DNA of 64,000 nucleotides from NCBI RefSeq assembly GCF_007858185.1, contig NZ_VFES01000008.1:124001-188000 (forward strand), in the 5' to 3' direction. Both the position numbers and the translations under genes were made by a program. The notes below the pieces were generated by a model. The model was given only the letters and a program-made list of their open reading frames with translations. It was not told the DNA's origin and searched no databases. Below are positions 9,048-18,314 of this stretch, one piece after another. Position 1 is the stretch's first letter. The number at the start of each line of letters is the position of its first letter. The DNA comes from Pseudomonas grimontii (GTDB lineage Bacteria > Pseudomonadota > Gammaproteobacteria > Pseudomonadales > Pseudomonadaceae).

Positions 9048-9862
9048 GCACAGCGCAAAAACCGCAGTCTCCCGTGCTGATCAACGATGCGGTGCGCCTT
9101 GAGCGTGATGCCATGGTGGGTTGGGTGGTACTGACCCGGCCCCGGCAGATCAACGCCATCAACGACGATATTCGTCAGGGCGTGCCGCAAGCACTGGCGC
9201 TGTTGCAGCAAGACCCGGACATTCGCGTGATCGTGATTCGCGGGGAAGGTGAGCGAGGCTTTTGTGCGGGTGCTGATATCAAGGAGCGCCGTGGCCCGGA
9301 ATCGAGCCTGCAAGTGCGGCAGCGCATGGAACAGGTGCGCTGGATCGAAGCGCTGGATGGCATCAGCAAACCGGTGATCGCTGCCATTCATGGTTATTGC
9401 ATGGGCGGTGGGTTGGAACTGGTGCTGGCGTGTGACATCCGCTTCGCCGCGCCCGATGCCGTGTTCGCCCTGCCGGAAACCGGCCTGGGGCTGATTCCCG
9501 GCGGCGGTGGTACGCAACGGCTTTCCCGAGTGGTTGCACCAGGCCAGGCGTTGGACATGTTGCTCACTGGAGACCGGGTGGGCGCCGAACAAGCGCAGCG
9601 CATTGGCCTGGTCAGTCGCTTGGCCAGTGACAATGCCAGCCTGGTGGACGAAGTGCGAGCCTTTGCTCAGCGCATCGCCAGCAAACCACCCACCGCGTCG
9701 GCTTTTGTCAAACAAGCGGCTCGGGCGGCACTGGACATGGACCTCAAGCGTGGCCTGGATCTGGAGCTTGATCTGTTCGCCTTGCTGGCCCCGACCAAGG
9801 ATGCCCGAGAGGCAGCCCAGGCGTTCAGCGAGCGGCGCGAACCGCGGTTTACCGGCGAGTAA
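9044..9862 (+). CDS. Enoyl-CoA hydratase/isomerase family protein
   Basis: 272 residues; the start overlaps the preceding stop by four bases. Crotonase fold signatures are present: oxyanion-hole motif GFCAGADIKE, then YCMGGGLELVLACDIR, and FALPETGLGLIPGGGGTQRL carrying the first catalytic Glu. The position of the second catalytic Glu reads Asp (QALDMLL). It probably hydrates an enoyl-CoA in side-chain or ring beta-oxidation of the terpenoid acid. A second crotonase lies at 48079, so at least two substrates or steps are served. Confidence 0.85.
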   Translation: MSTAQKPQSPVLINDAVRLERDAMVGWVVLTRPRQINAINDDIRQGVPQALALLQQDPDIRVIVIRGEGERGFCAGADIKERRGPESSLQVRQRMEQVRWIEALDGISKPVIAAIHGYCMGGGLELVLACDIRFAAPDAVFALPETGLGLIPGGGGTQRLSRVVAPGQALDMLLTGDRVGAEQAQRIGLVSRLASDNASLVDEVRAFAQRIASKPPTASAFVKQAARAALDMDLKRGLDLELDLFALLAPTKDAREAAQAFSERREPRFTGE

Positions 9863-9892
9863 AGCGCCACCCAAAACAATAAGGAATAGAAC

Positions 9893-10714
9893 ATGAGCAC
9901 AGGAAAACTGGCAGGGAGAGTGGCCATTATTACCGGCTCCGGTGGCGGCCTGGGCGCTGAGTGCGCACGGGTGCTGGCGTCGCATGGTGCAAGTATTGCG
10001 GTGGTCGATATCAATTTCGAGGGGGCCACAGCCGTGGCCCAATCACTCCTCGCCGAGGGTCATCAAGCCTTGGCAATCGCCACTGACGTGTCCTCGGAAG
10101 ACGCCGTGCGGGCGATGGTTGCTCAGGTTAAACAGCATTTTGGCCGTATCGACATTCTGCACAACAACGCGGCGATCCTGAACGCCGAGCAACGTCAGCT
10201 GGACCGCGATTTTGTCAACCTCGACATGCAGGCCTGGGACCGGGCCATCGCCGTCAACCTGCGCGGCGCAGTGCTGTGCACCAAACATGTGATTCCGGTC
10301 ATGCTGGAGAACGGCAAGGGCTCGATTATCTTCGCCACTTCGGGTCTGGGCATGCAGGGCGATATGTCCCTGACCGGCTACGCCACCTCCAAGGCGGGGC
10401 TGATGATGCTGCCGCGCATGGTCGCCTCGCAATACGGCAAACAAGGCATTCGCGGCAACGCCGTGCAGATCGGCCTGGCGCCTTCGGAACACGCCATGCC
10501 TGAACCCTTGCTCGACATCCTGCGCGACAACCACTGCACTGCCGAGCTGGGCACGCCTCGGCAGATTGCCGATGTGGTGGCGTTCCTGGCCAGTGACGAA
10601 TCCTCCTTCGTCACCGGCACCACGCTGGTCGCCGACGGCGGTTTCAGCAGCCACACCCCCTCCCTGGTGGCGATGCGCGCGCTGTTTGCGCAGATGGGTC
10701 GCACCGGCATGTAA
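9893..10714 (+). CDS. SDR family oxidoreductase
   Basis: 273 residues. Classical SDR with TGSGGGLG cofactor motif, HNNAA, catalytic Ser in ATSGLG and an intact YATSK. Asp in VVDINF after beta strand 2 suggests NAD(H) preference. It belongs to the 1186-12417 operon and probably oxidises or reduces a hydroxyl/keto group on the ring skeleton. The substrate is not identifiable. Confidence 0.85.
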   Translation: MSTGKLAGRVAIITGSGGGLGAECARVLASHGASIAVVDINFEGATAVAQSLLAEGHQALAIATDVSSEDAVRAMVAQVKQHFGRIDILHNNAAILNAEQRQLDRDFVNLDMQAWDRAIAVNLRGAVLCTKHVIPVMLENGKGSIIFATSGLGMQGDMSLTGYATSKAGLMMLPRMVASQYGKQGIRGNAVQIGLAPSEHAMPEPLLDILRDNHCTAELGTPRQIADVVAFLASDESSFVTGTTLVADGGFSSHTPSLVAMRALFAQMGRTGM

Positions 10715-10722
10715 CCCTTGCC

Positions 10723-10746
10723 CGGCGCACCCTGTGCGGTGCGCCG
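10723..10746 (+). repeat. Hairpin between SDR and FAD oxidoreductase genes
   Basis: Perfect 9-base arms CGGCGCACC / GGTGCGCCG around a 6-base loop, just after the SDR stop. There is no T-run. It could attenuate transcription or stabilise the upstream mRNA. Confidence 0.4.
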
Positions 10747-10812
10747 CGGTTGATCTTTGCCGCCATAGCCGCCGCGTGCCGCTGTGGTTGAACTTCGACT
10801 TGGAATTAATTG

Positions 10813-12417
10813 ATGAACCAGAACCAAAATGCGAGCACTACGGATTTTGATGTGATCATCGTCGGCGGTGGCACCAATGGCCTTTCGGCTGGCTGCTACC
10901 TGGGCCTGGAAGGCAAGAAGGTGCTGGTTCTGGAGGCATTGGACAAGGTCGGCGGGATGGCCTCCTCGGGTTACCTGATACCCGAAGCGCCGCAGCATCT
11001 GGTTCATCCCTGTGCCCTGGACATGATGTCGATGCGCGTGCATTCCCATGTACCAGCGGAACTGGGACTTGATCGACACGGTTTCAAATCGATAGAGCTT
11101 GCGCCGGGGTATGTGTACTTGCACCCGGATGGGCAATCGCTGATCTTCTGGCGCGATCGCGAGAAAACCGCCGCCGAGATCCGCCGGTTCAGCAGCAAGG
11201 ATGCCGAGGCGTTTCTGCAGTTCATGAAAGTCATCGACATGTTCCTCGATATCGCGCTGCCGATGATGCGTGTCGACCCGGCCAAAACGAACCTCGGCGT
11301 GAAGCTGAAAATGCTTGGCACCGCGATCAAACACAAAGCCTTGAAACCCGAATTGATGGCGCTGATGACGGGCTCTGCATTGCAGGCGGCGCGTGAGCGC
11401 TTCGAACACCCGGTGACCATTTCCGCAATGTGCGCACTCACTGGCCTGGCGGGGGACATCAGCGCCGATGGCGGTGGCATCTATTACGCCTTGCTTGGTT
11501 TCCTCCATCGTTTTGGCGTGGGCCGGGTATTGGGTGGCATGCAGCAGTTGAGCAATGCCATGCAGGCTCGACTGGAAGAGCTGGGCGGGCAAGTGCTGGT
11601 GTCGGCCAGCGTCAGTGAAATCGTTGCCAGGGACGGTCTGATCAAAGGCGTGAAACTGGCGGATGGTCGTCAGTTCACCGCACGGGCAGTCATTGCTGGC
11701 TGCCACCCCAAGCCGGCGCTGGATATGGTTACCCCCGGCGAGATTCCCAAACACCTGTTGACCCGCATCGCCATGGCGCCGGCCAACGGCAAAGGCTCGG
11801 GGCCACTAAAGATAGATGTTGCCTTGCGTGGGCAGATTTCTGTGCCACGTTTCGCTGCCATTCGCGGCGATGGCGTGGATTTGCGTAAAACCGTCATGCT
11901 GATCGGCACCGAAGAAGCCGTGCTGGAAAACTTCGCCGCCTGCGCCCGTGGCGAAGTACCGAAATTGCCCTATATCACCGTCGCCGCTCCGAGTTCGGCT
12001 GACCCTTCACAAGCGCCAGCCGGGCAGGATGTGTTGTACATCTATCCGCCGGTGATGCCGGTAAATCCCAATGAAGGTTGGGACGCGCTGCGTGAGCGGG
12101 TGGCTGATCAGGTACAGGAACAGCTGTATGACTACATCGATGGGATCGAGGGGCAGGTGATTGGCCGACACATCGAGGCGGCTCCGGATTTTACTGCGCG
12201 CTTGAACACGGTGAATGGCTGCGTGGTGCATATCGACACCACCTCGATGCGCTCGAGCACCATGCGCCCGGCGTACGGTTTGGGCGGCGATACCTTGCCT
12301 GTGGCGGGGTTGTATCTGGGCAGTGCCGGTATTCATCCGGGCGGCGGGGTCAATGGCATGGCCGGGCGCTTGGCGGCCAAGCGGGTGAGCAAGTATTTGC
12401 GTAAAAAGGCTGACTGA
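10813..12417 (+). CDS. FAD-dependent oxidoreductase, phytoene-desaturase-like
   Basis: 534 residues, ATG 10813 (the in-frame TTG one codon upstream is disregarded). The N-terminal dinucleotide-binding motif VGGGTNGLSAG is followed by Glu at the end of beta strand 2 (VLVLEAL) and GGMASSG. The C-terminal motif LYLGSAGIHPGGGVNGMAGRLAA is typical of the phytoene desaturase / amine-oxidase flavoprotein family. A desaturation or isomerisation on the terpenoid ring is plausible; the family is broad and the substrate unknown. Last gene of the operon; a REP hairpin follows. Confidence 0.8.
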   Translation: MNQNQNASTTDFDVIIVGGGTNGLSAGCYLGLEGKKVLVLEALDKVGGMASSGYLIPEAPQHLVHPCALDMMSMRVHSHVPAELGLDRHGFKSIELAPGYVYLHPDGQSLIFWRDREKTAAEIRRFSSKDAEAFLQFMKVIDMFLDIALPMMRVDPAKTNLGVKLKMLGTAIKHKALKPELMALMTGSALQAARERFEHPVTISAMCALTGLAGDISADGGGIYYALLGFLHRFGVGRVLGGMQQLSNAMQARLEELGGQVLVSASVSEIVARDGLIKGVKLADGRQFTARAVIAGCHPKPALDMVTPGEIPKHLLTRIAMAPANGKGSGPLKIDVALRGQISVPRFAAIRGDGVDLRKTVMLIGTEEAVLENFAACARGEVPKLPYITVAAPSSADPSQAPAGQDVLYIYPPVMPVNPNEGWDALRERVADQVQEQLYDYIDGIEGQVIGRHIEAAPDFTARLNTVNGCVVHIDTTSMRSSTMRPAYGLGGDTLPVAGLYLGSAGIHPGGGVNGMAGRLAAKRVSKYLRKKAD

Positions 12418-12453
12418 AGCGGGTCGCTGATTCCAAGCCCAACAGAGAACCCA

Positions 12454-12483
12454 CTGTGGGAGCGAGCAGGCTCGCTCCCACAG
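12454..12483. repeat. REP-like hairpin, likely transcription end
   Basis: Thirteen-base perfect arms CTGTGGGAGCGAG / CTCGCTCCCACAG with a 4-base loop. This is the common Pseudomonas intergenic REP-type palindrome. It lies between the convergent FAD oxidoreductase and TetR genes, where it could act as a bidirectional end signal. Confidence 0.65.
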
Positions 12484-12518
12484 GGAAAGCTTATTGGGCG
12501 AGAGTGTGTGAACGGTGC

Positions 12519-13184
12519 TTAAACGCCGTCGACGTTTTTTTCTGCCCCCAGCGAAATACTCGCCAGCACAAAATCCGCCGAGTACTGCCGCCACGTGGCC
12601 ATGCCTTGCTCCGAGTCCGTATCCAGCCCGGCAAGCGCCGACATCGAATAGCGGTTGGTAAACCAGCCAGTAGTCACCAGCGAAGCGCTGGCCAACAACA
12701 GGCGCGGGTTGATGTCTGCGCGAAAATCACCACTGGCCGCCCCCCGCAACAGAATCGCATCGAGCTTGGCAATCAGCTTCGGTGCCATTTCCAGAAAGTG
12801 GTTACGCGGCGTTTCGTGGGTGTCATGGTAGCGAATGCCTTCCAGCGCCAGGCTGCCGAGGAAGGGGTCCAGACGGTACTGGTCGAAAAAATGGTTGAGC
12901 ACGGCGCGCATCGCCACTGGCGGTGAAAGCTCTTCGACATTGAGATTGACCAGCTCGGACATGATGTTGTCCGAGGATTCATCCAGTACCGCTACAAACA
13001 GGCCTTCCTTGGAGTTGTAGTAGTGGTAGACCAGCTGCTTGGTGACGCCGGCTTCCCGGGCAATTTCTTCCACTCGCGCACCAGCCAGGCCTTTTCTGGC
13101 GAACTCCACGCGCGCTGCCGCGAGCAGGCGATTCATCGTATTGCGTTTGCCCTGTTCGCCACCTTCTCCTGCCTTTACCGCCAC
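12519..13184 (-). CDS. TetR-family transcriptional regulator
   Basis: 221 residues. GTG start at 13184 is supported by AGGAGG six bases upstream. An N-terminal helix-turn-helix is present: ARVEEIAREAGVTKQLVYHYY (about residues 38-58) with the classic VxxIAxxAGVxxxxxYxYF pattern, followed by a ligand-binding all-helical domain. It is transcribed away from the P450 gene at 13367; a perfect 27-base inverted repeat lies between them (13247-13273). It probably represses its own gene and the P450 operon until a diterpenoid-derived ligand is present. Confidence 0.9.
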   Translation of the reverse strand: MAVKAGEGGEQGKRNTMNRLLAAARVEFARKGLAGARVEEIAREAGVTKQLVYHYYNSKEGLFVAVLDESSDNIMSELVNLNVEELSPPVAMRAVLNHFFDQYRLDPFLGSLALEGIRYHDTHETPRNHFLEMAPKLIAKLDAILLRGAASGDFRADINPRLLLASASLVTTGWFTNRYSMSALAGLDTDSEQGMATWRQYSADFVLASISLGAEKNVDGV

Positions 13185-13246
13185 CTCGTCCTCCTCATGC
13201 CAGTTTTGGCCAGGTTATTCACACCTTGAAGCATTTCCCCGGGGGC

Positions 13247-13273
13247 CTTCGTTTGACCCCGAGTCAAACGAAG
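13247..13273. promoter_or_regulatory. Inverted repeat, putative operator of the divergent TetR regulator
   Basis: Arms CTTCGTTTGAC and GTCAAACGAAG are perfectly complementary (11 bases each) around a 5-base centre CCCGA. The position, between a TetR gene and the gene it diverges from, is where TetR operators normally lie. Binding is inferred. Confidence 0.65.
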
Positions 13274-13366
13274 CGGACTACCGGGGCAGACACAACCACA
13301 TACCATGGGTTGGCAGCCGGGTAATCTTGGTGTGCAAGAAGAATAAAAACAAGACAGGAGCTCCTG

Positions 13367-14644
13367 ATGAGCAACGAAAGCGCAGCACTGGACCTGGCAA
13401 CCGCATACTCCGCTGTGTCGGAAATGTATCGCGGCACCGACCTGGATATTCACGCGGTGTGCCGCGAGCAACGGTTGAAATCGCCCATCTATGAAGGCGA
13501 CTTCATCACCCAGTTTGGCGTGCCGACCAATGCCGGCACCCAGCAGGGCACTCGCCCGACCTTCGCCTTGTTCAAATACCAGGATGTAATGACTGTTCTG
13601 CGCGACGGTGCGACCTATACCAGCGGTTTTATTGCCGAAGGTCTTGGAGCGTTTTTCGATGGTTTGATCATTCTTGCCATGGACGGTGACGAGCACCGCA
13701 AGGTGCGCGCCCTGCTGCAACCGGCCTTTATGCCGGAGACCGTGAACAAGTGGCGCCCCCAGATCGATCAAGTGATTCGCGAGGAGTACATCCAGCCGAT
13801 GTTGCCGGCGAAGAAGGCCGACTTGATGAAGTTTGGCCTCGAGCTGCCGATTCGCGTCATGTACGCTTTGATGGGCTTCCCCTCGGATGAGCCCTCCAAG
13901 TACAAGCAATACGCTGCGTGGGCCTTGGCCATTGTCGGCGGCAACCAGATTGACCCGAGCAAAATGGTTGAAGCGCGACGTCAGGCCGGCATCGCCGTCA
14001 AAGGTCTGTACGACGCGCTTGCCGAGGTGGTGGTGCAACGTCGTGCAGAGGGCAGCCAAGGCGATGATGTAGTCGGGCGTTTGCTGCGCGCGGAGTACGA
14101 AGGGCGCACGCTGGATGACCACGAGGTGATCACCTTCACTCGCTCGCTGTTGCCAGCCGCGGGCGAAACCACCACGCGCATGTTCGGCTCGGTGATGACC
14201 TTGCTGCTCACCACGCCCGGGTTACTGGACCGAGTCAAGGCCGACCGCTCGCTGATCGGCAAGCTGATGGACGAAACCACGCGCTTTGAACCAGTGGCCA
14301 CCTTCAAGGTGCGCGAAACCGCCAGGGAAGTGGAATTTCACGGCGTGAAAATCCCCAAGGGTTCGTTCGTCCAATGCATGGTGGTGTCCGCCAACCGCGA
14401 CGAAGACTCCTTTGAAAACCCCGATGTATTCGACATTGATCGCAAGCCAAAACCCTCCTTTGGTTTCGGCTTCGGCCCGCACATGTGCATCGGTCAGTTC
14501 GTTGCCAAGGTGGAGATCAGCTGCGCGGTCAACGCGATCCTCGATCTGTTCCCAAACTTGCGCCTCGACCCGAGCGAGCCTGTGCCGCTGATAGGCGGTG
14601 CGCAACTGCGCGGCGTGTCCAAGCTCCCGGTGATCTGGGACTGA
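13367..14644 (+). CDS. Cytochrome P450, paralogue of DitQ
   Basis: 425 residues, ATG 13367 preceded by AGGAG. Bacterial class I P450: I-helix AAGETTT, ExxR region in MDETTRFEPV, and the heme-binding loop FGFGFGPHMCIGQ with the proximal Cys at residue 374. It is clearly paralogous over its whole length to the P450 at 43052 (for example GFIAEGLGAFFDGLI and RKPKPSFGFGFG are shared), with the same length and Cys position. CYP226-type P450s hydroxylate resin acids, so a diterpenoid monooxygenase role is likely. Electron donors are probably the ferredoxin and reductase at 19273-20849. May correspond to the second P450 of dit loci (ditU), but I am not sure of the name. Confidence 0.9.
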   Translation: MSNESAALDLATAYSAVSEMYRGTDLDIHAVCREQRLKSPIYEGDFITQFGVPTNAGTQQGTRPTFALFKYQDVMTVLRDGATYTSGFIAEGLGAFFDGLIILAMDGDEHRKVRALLQPAFMPETVNKWRPQIDQVIREEYIQPMLPAKKADLMKFGLELPIRVMYALMGFPSDEPSKYKQYAAWALAIVGGNQIDPSKMVEARRQAGIAVKGLYDALAEVVVQRRAEGSQGDDVVGRLLRAEYEGRTLDDHEVITFTRSLLPAAGETTTRMFGSVMTLLLTTPGLLDRVKADRSLIGKLMDETTRFEPVATFKVRETAREVEFHGVKIPKGSFVQCMVVSANRDEDSFENPDVFDIDRKPKPSFGFGFGPHMCIGQFVAKVEISCAVNAILDLFPNLRLDPSEPVPLIGGAQLRGVSKLPVIWD

Positions 14645-14695
14645 ACCAGGCTGAAAATCCGTTTCCAGGCCTCAACAAAAACAACAGAGGGCATT

Positions 14696-15727
14696 ATGAG
14701 AACGTTTAAAACCATTCCAGAACGCGGTGATTTCGGCTTCCAACAATTGGTTGGGCCGCACCAGGTCACAGGCGCGTCGATGTCATCGGAACGCGGCTTC
14801 TTCGGCCTGCACCTGAGCAAGAGTTCGCCGTTCGGATCTGTGCGCGATGAGCAAGGCAATATCTATTCCTTCGTCCGCTCGCTGATGGCGCCCAACGGCA
14901 CACCGAACCCGACCAAGTTCTTTTACCTGAACAATCACGTCGATAACGTCAACCTGCGCATGGACCACGAAAAAATGGCCCGCCAGGCGCTGACACCGCT
15001 GCCGGTGCACAGCCTGGAAGGCGATGTCGCGCGCTGGGCCAGCCAACCGGGTGAAGCCGGCAACGGCTGGGAAATCACTGCTAGCAGCGAACGGCTGACC
15101 TGGAAAGAAGAAGGCCTGTTTCACCTCGAAGGGCGTCTGCTCGGTCCGGGACTGCAGTGGTATTTACCCGGCGTGGAATGGGGCACCTTCTACGTTTCGC
15201 AGTTGTGGGACATCGCCGGTGTCTGTGAGGGGCGTCCGGTCAAGGGCGCCATGGCACTGGACCAGTTCTACATGGCCGAAGGCGGCGCCATTCACTTCAA
15301 GAAAGACCTGGTGGTGAACAACAACAAGCATGTGATCTGGTGGTCCTTTGTCACCGTTTATAAAGACGGCACCTGGGATACCGGCTCTTTCATGGTCGGT
15401 CACGACCATTTGGGCTACGCCATTTTCAACAATGAGAAAGGCGAGGTTCGGGTCACCACCGATATCGAAGGACAAACCGAACACAAGGACGGCAGCTACT
15501 TCCTGAAGTCCGCGAAAATCGTGCTGGAAGGCAAGGAAGAGTGGGAGTTTTTGCCTGATGAGAAGGGCGAGATGATCGACTTCGTCGGCGGCTTCCCGAT
15601 CACGGCGCAGCAGGAAGGGCGCTGGCGTCGGGTTGGCGATACCCGCGAGCCTTCGCACTGGCTGGGCTGGGGCGAATCGGACCGGCGTAACGGCTCGGCC
15701 CGCAACGTTCCAGGCAAGGACCTGTAA
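14696..15727 (+). CDS. Unclassified 343-residue protein, possibly AttH/CrtC-like lipocalin fold
   Basis: I do not recognise this gene firmly. It is soluble with no signal peptide, and rich in Trp, Gly and beta-forming segments (LFHLEGRLLGPGLQWYLPGV, HVIWWSFVTVYKDGTWD, ESDRRNGSARN). The pattern resembles two lipocalin-like halves as in AttH or carotenoid 1,2-hydratase-like proteins, which act on or bind terpenoid ligands. It sits 51 bases after the P450 gene and before an SDR in the same operon, so a role in converting or carrying the hydroxylated diterpenoid is a reasonable guess. No catalytic residue can be named. Confidence 0.75.
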   Translation: MRTFKTIPERGDFGFQQLVGPHQVTGASMSSERGFFGLHLSKSSPFGSVRDEQGNIYSFVRSLMAPNGTPNPTKFFYLNNHVDNVNLRMDHEKMARQALTPLPVHSLEGDVARWASQPGEAGNGWEITASSERLTWKEEGLFHLEGRLLGPGLQWYLPGVEWGTFYVSQLWDIAGVCEGRPVKGAMALDQFYMAEGGAIHFKKDLVVNNNKHVIWWSFVTVYKDGTWDTGSFMVGHDHLGYAIFNNEKGEVRVTTDIEGQTEHKDGSYFLKSAKIVLEGKEEWEFLPDEKGEMIDFVGGFPITAQQEGRWRRVGDTREPSHWLGWGESDRRNGSARNVPGKDL

Positions 15728-15812
15728 TCAGCCGGGTGCGCCGGGTTGCGATCATTATCCGGCGCATACGCTGCATCAGTAGCCTCTCTAATAACAACAA
15801 TGAGGAATCACG

Positions 15813-16601
15813 ATGAAATTCCGTGACAAAGTCGTGCTGGTCACTGGTGCCGGCCGAGGCATGGGCCGCGCCATTGCCCTGGCCTATGCCCGAGAAGGCG
15901 CCAAGGTGGTGGTGTCGGCACGCACCGCTCGATACGGTGAAGAAACGATCGCACAGATCAAGGCCCTGGGTGCGCAAGCCTGCCTGGTCGGTGGCGACAT
16001 CGCCGACCGCGAGGCGATCAAGTCAATGGTGCAAGGTGGTGTAGAGCACTTTGGTGGCCTGGACATCGTGGTGCATTGCGCCGCCGATACTAGTCACGGG
16101 CTGATCGCCGAAATGGCCGATGACACTTTTGATCACATCGTTCGCAGCAATATTCAATCGTTGTTCTGGTTGGCCAAGGACTGCGCACCTTATCTGTCGA
16201 AAGCCGCCGACAAAGGCCGGCTGATTTTCATCTCGTCCGGCGAAGCCAACCGCAAATACACCCCTCGACTGATTGCCTATGGTTCCAGCAAAGCCTTCAT
16301 GAATGCCTTCGCCCGTGGCCTGGCGGTGGAATTCGGCGCCATGAATATTCTGGTCAACGTCGTCGAGCCCGGACTGATCGGCACTGACCACATGCTCGAA
16401 ACCCTTGGCAATGAACTGCCGCATAAACTCGCTGCACATTTCCCGGTAGGGCGTCTGGGCGAGTCCGCCGACATTGCCAACGCCGTACTGTTTCTGACCT
16501 CCAACGAGGCTTCCTATATCACTGGCACCTCGTTGCTGGTGGATGGCGGCGCCACCATGATCGCGTTGCCCAAGGTCGAAGAAATCCTCAAGGGCCAGTA
16601 A
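15813..16601 (+). CDS. SDR family oxidoreductase
   Basis: 262 residues. TGAGRGMG cofactor motif, catalytic Ser in FISSGEA and intact YGSSK; C-terminal SYITGTSLLVDGG. SDR with likely NADP preference because basic Arg follows beta strand 2 (VVSARTARYG). Located between the unclassified protein and an MFS carrier in the P450 operon. It may oxidise the alcohol produced by the P450 to a ketone, as in formation of 7-oxo resin acids; this is inference from context. Confidence 0.85.
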   Translation: MKFRDKVVLVTGAGRGMGRAIALAYAREGAKVVVSARTARYGEETIAQIKALGAQACLVGGDIADREAIKSMVQGGVEHFGGLDIVVHCAADTSHGLIAEMADDTFDHIVRSNIQSLFWLAKDCAPYLSKAADKGRLIFISSGEANRKYTPRLIAYGSSKAFMNAFARGLAVEFGAMNILVNVVEPGLIGTDHMLETLGNELPHKLAAHFPVGRLGESADIANAVLFLTSNEASYITGTSLLVDGGATMIALPKVEEILKGQ

Positions 16602-16633
16602 TCAAGTCGCACGTCCGCGATGGGAGTCAGGTC

Positions 16634-17935
16634 ATGACATCGGATACACGCAGTAGCAACACCACGGCCCACGCTGGCAATGATTTTACCGAGTTCAAGC
16701 GCGGCTGGCGCGTGGTTGTGTTAGGCCTGTTTGGCATCTGCACCAGCATTACCGCTGCGTTGCTGTACGCCTTCGGCACCCTGGTGATTCCGCTGGAACA
16801 GGCGTTCGGCTGGAGCCGGGGCGACTTGCAAGCCTCCATCACCTTTCTCTTCGCCGGGGTGGCGATTTCCACGCAACTGGTCGGCTGGCTGTACCGTCGC
16901 TTCGGCCTGCGCCGGGTGGCGATTGTTTCGATCGTGCTGCAGATCGTCGGTTACTTTGCGATCACGCGGATTCAGGGTTCGATCGGCTGGTTGTACCTGG
17001 CGTTTTTCAGCATGCCGATCATCTGTGCCGGCACCATTGCGATCACCTGGACGCAATTGGTCAACCTTTGGTTCGAGCGTAACCGTGGACTGGCGCTGGC
17101 CGTGATTTTGTGTGGCACCGGGCTGATGGCAATGATTCTGCCACCCCTGTTGTCGCGGCTGATTGCCGCCTACGGTTGGCAAGCCGGGTTTATTGCATTG
17201 GGCGCAATGCCTTTGCTGTTTACGCTGCCCTTGTCATTGATGTGGCTGCGCATGCCGGCGCTGCTCGCCAGTCCTGACGCGACAACGCAGAAGGAACTTC
17301 CGGAGCTGTCCGGCATGTCCTTCAAACAAGCATTGCGCTCAGGCATGTACTGGGGCTTTAACGTCGCGTTGATATTGTCGGTGTCGTTGACCGTCGGCAT
17401 GGTCACCAACATGGTGCCGATGCTGCAAAGCAAGGGCCTGAGTGCGCAGCAAGCCAGCCAGATCTTCAGCACCTTTGGTATTTCCATCATCGGCGGGCGT
17501 TTGTTGGTGGGTTATCTGCTGGACCGCTATTCACCTTCGGTGGTGGCCGCCGTGAGCCTGGCGCTACCCGCATTGGGCTGCGCGATCTTTCTCTTTGGCG
17601 GGGCGCAGAACACACCGTTGCTGGTGCTGGCGACCCTGTGCATCGGCGCCAGTGCCGGAGCTGAGTTCGATCTGGCGGCATTCCTGATGGCGCGCTATTT
17701 CGGCTTGAAGGACTACGCGCGGATATTTGGTCTGCACCTGTGCCTGATCACCATTGTTTCCGGTCTGGTGCCCATGCTGTTCGGCCATCTTTATGACCTG
17801 TACGGCAGCTATTCCGCCGTGCTGGTGTGCTGTTTCTGCTGCGCCATTATCGGCCCGACCATTCTGCTGTGGTTGAGGATGGAGCTAAGTTTCCTCGCCC
17901 GTCAGCAAAATCTCCAGCTACGACCACATGCCTGA
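16634..17935 (+). CDS. MFS transporter
   Basis: 433 residues with twelve predicted membrane helices. The N-terminal half has FGTLVIPLEQAFGWSRGDLQASITFLF, typical of MFS monocarboxylate/oxalate-type carriers. It is paralogous to the protein at 20878-22140, which shares AALLY.FGTLV.PL..AFGWS. A carboxylic acid importer role is plausible for a resin acid catabolic cluster. Membrane-bound; expected in the inner membrane. Confidence 0.85.
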   Translation: MTSDTRSSNTTAHAGNDFTEFKRGWRVVVLGLFGICTSITAALLYAFGTLVIPLEQAFGWSRGDLQASITFLFAGVAISTQLVGWLYRRFGLRRVAIVSIVLQIVGYFAITRIQGSIGWLYLAFFSMPIICAGTIAITWTQLVNLWFERNRGLALAVILCGTGLMAMILPPLLSRLIAAYGWQAGFIALGAMPLLFTLPLSLMWLRMPALLASPDATTQKELPELSGMSFKQALRSGMYWGFNVALILSVSLTVGMVTNMVPMLQSKGLSAQQASQIFSTFGISIIGGRLLVGYLLDRYSPSVVAAVSLALPALGCAIFLFGGAQNTPLLVLATLCIGASAGAEFDLAAFLMARYFGLKDYARIFGLHLCLITIVSGLVPMLFGHLYDLYGSYSAVLVCCFCCAIIGPTILLWLRMELSFLARQQNLQLRPHA

Positions 17936-17958
17936 ACCCACTTGAGGATGAACGTGAA

Positions 17959-18309
17959 ATGAGCATGGACAAACACACCATCGAGCACTTTCTGCACGGG
18001 CAGATCGACTGCTGGAACCGAGGCGATAAAGAGGGCTTTTTCGCTCACTATCGCAGCGTCTCGCCCAACGGCTTGAGTATCGAATACGTCGGCAAGCCGC
18101 AGGCTGATGCATGGCAGGTGCTGGAAGGCATGTGGGCGCAGCAGCAAACCAGGGTTCGCGTCGAGGTGCGCCAGTGCATCGTCAATGGCAATGAAGCGGC
18201 GTGCCATCACCTGAACGCCTTTCGTGAGCAGGAAGGTGGCATCGAAACGATCGAGTTGTATCGGTTCGAAGATGGAAAGTTGTCCGTACGTTACTTCATC
18301 AACCAGTAA
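17959..18309 (+). CDS. SnoaL/NTF2-like small protein
   Basis: 116 residues. ATG 17959 (MSMDK) follows GAGGA at acceptable spacing; a second Met lies two codons later. The pattern helix, FFAHY, hydrophobic strands, and a C-terminal GIETIELYRFEDGKLSVRYFINQ fits the NTF2-like/SnoaL fold, whose members include ketosteroid-isomerase-like enzymes and polyketide cyclases. It could isomerise a double bond in a terpenoid ring. Catalytic Asp/Tyr residues cannot be assigned by eye. Last gene of the P450 operon. Confidence 0.7.
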   Translation: MSMDKHTIEHFLHGQIDCWNRGDKEGFFAHYRSVSPNGLSIEYVGKPQADAWQVLEGMWAQQQTRVRVEVRQCIVNGNEAACHHLNAFREQEGGIETIELYRFEDGKLSVRYFINQ

Positions 18310-18314
18310 TCGTT

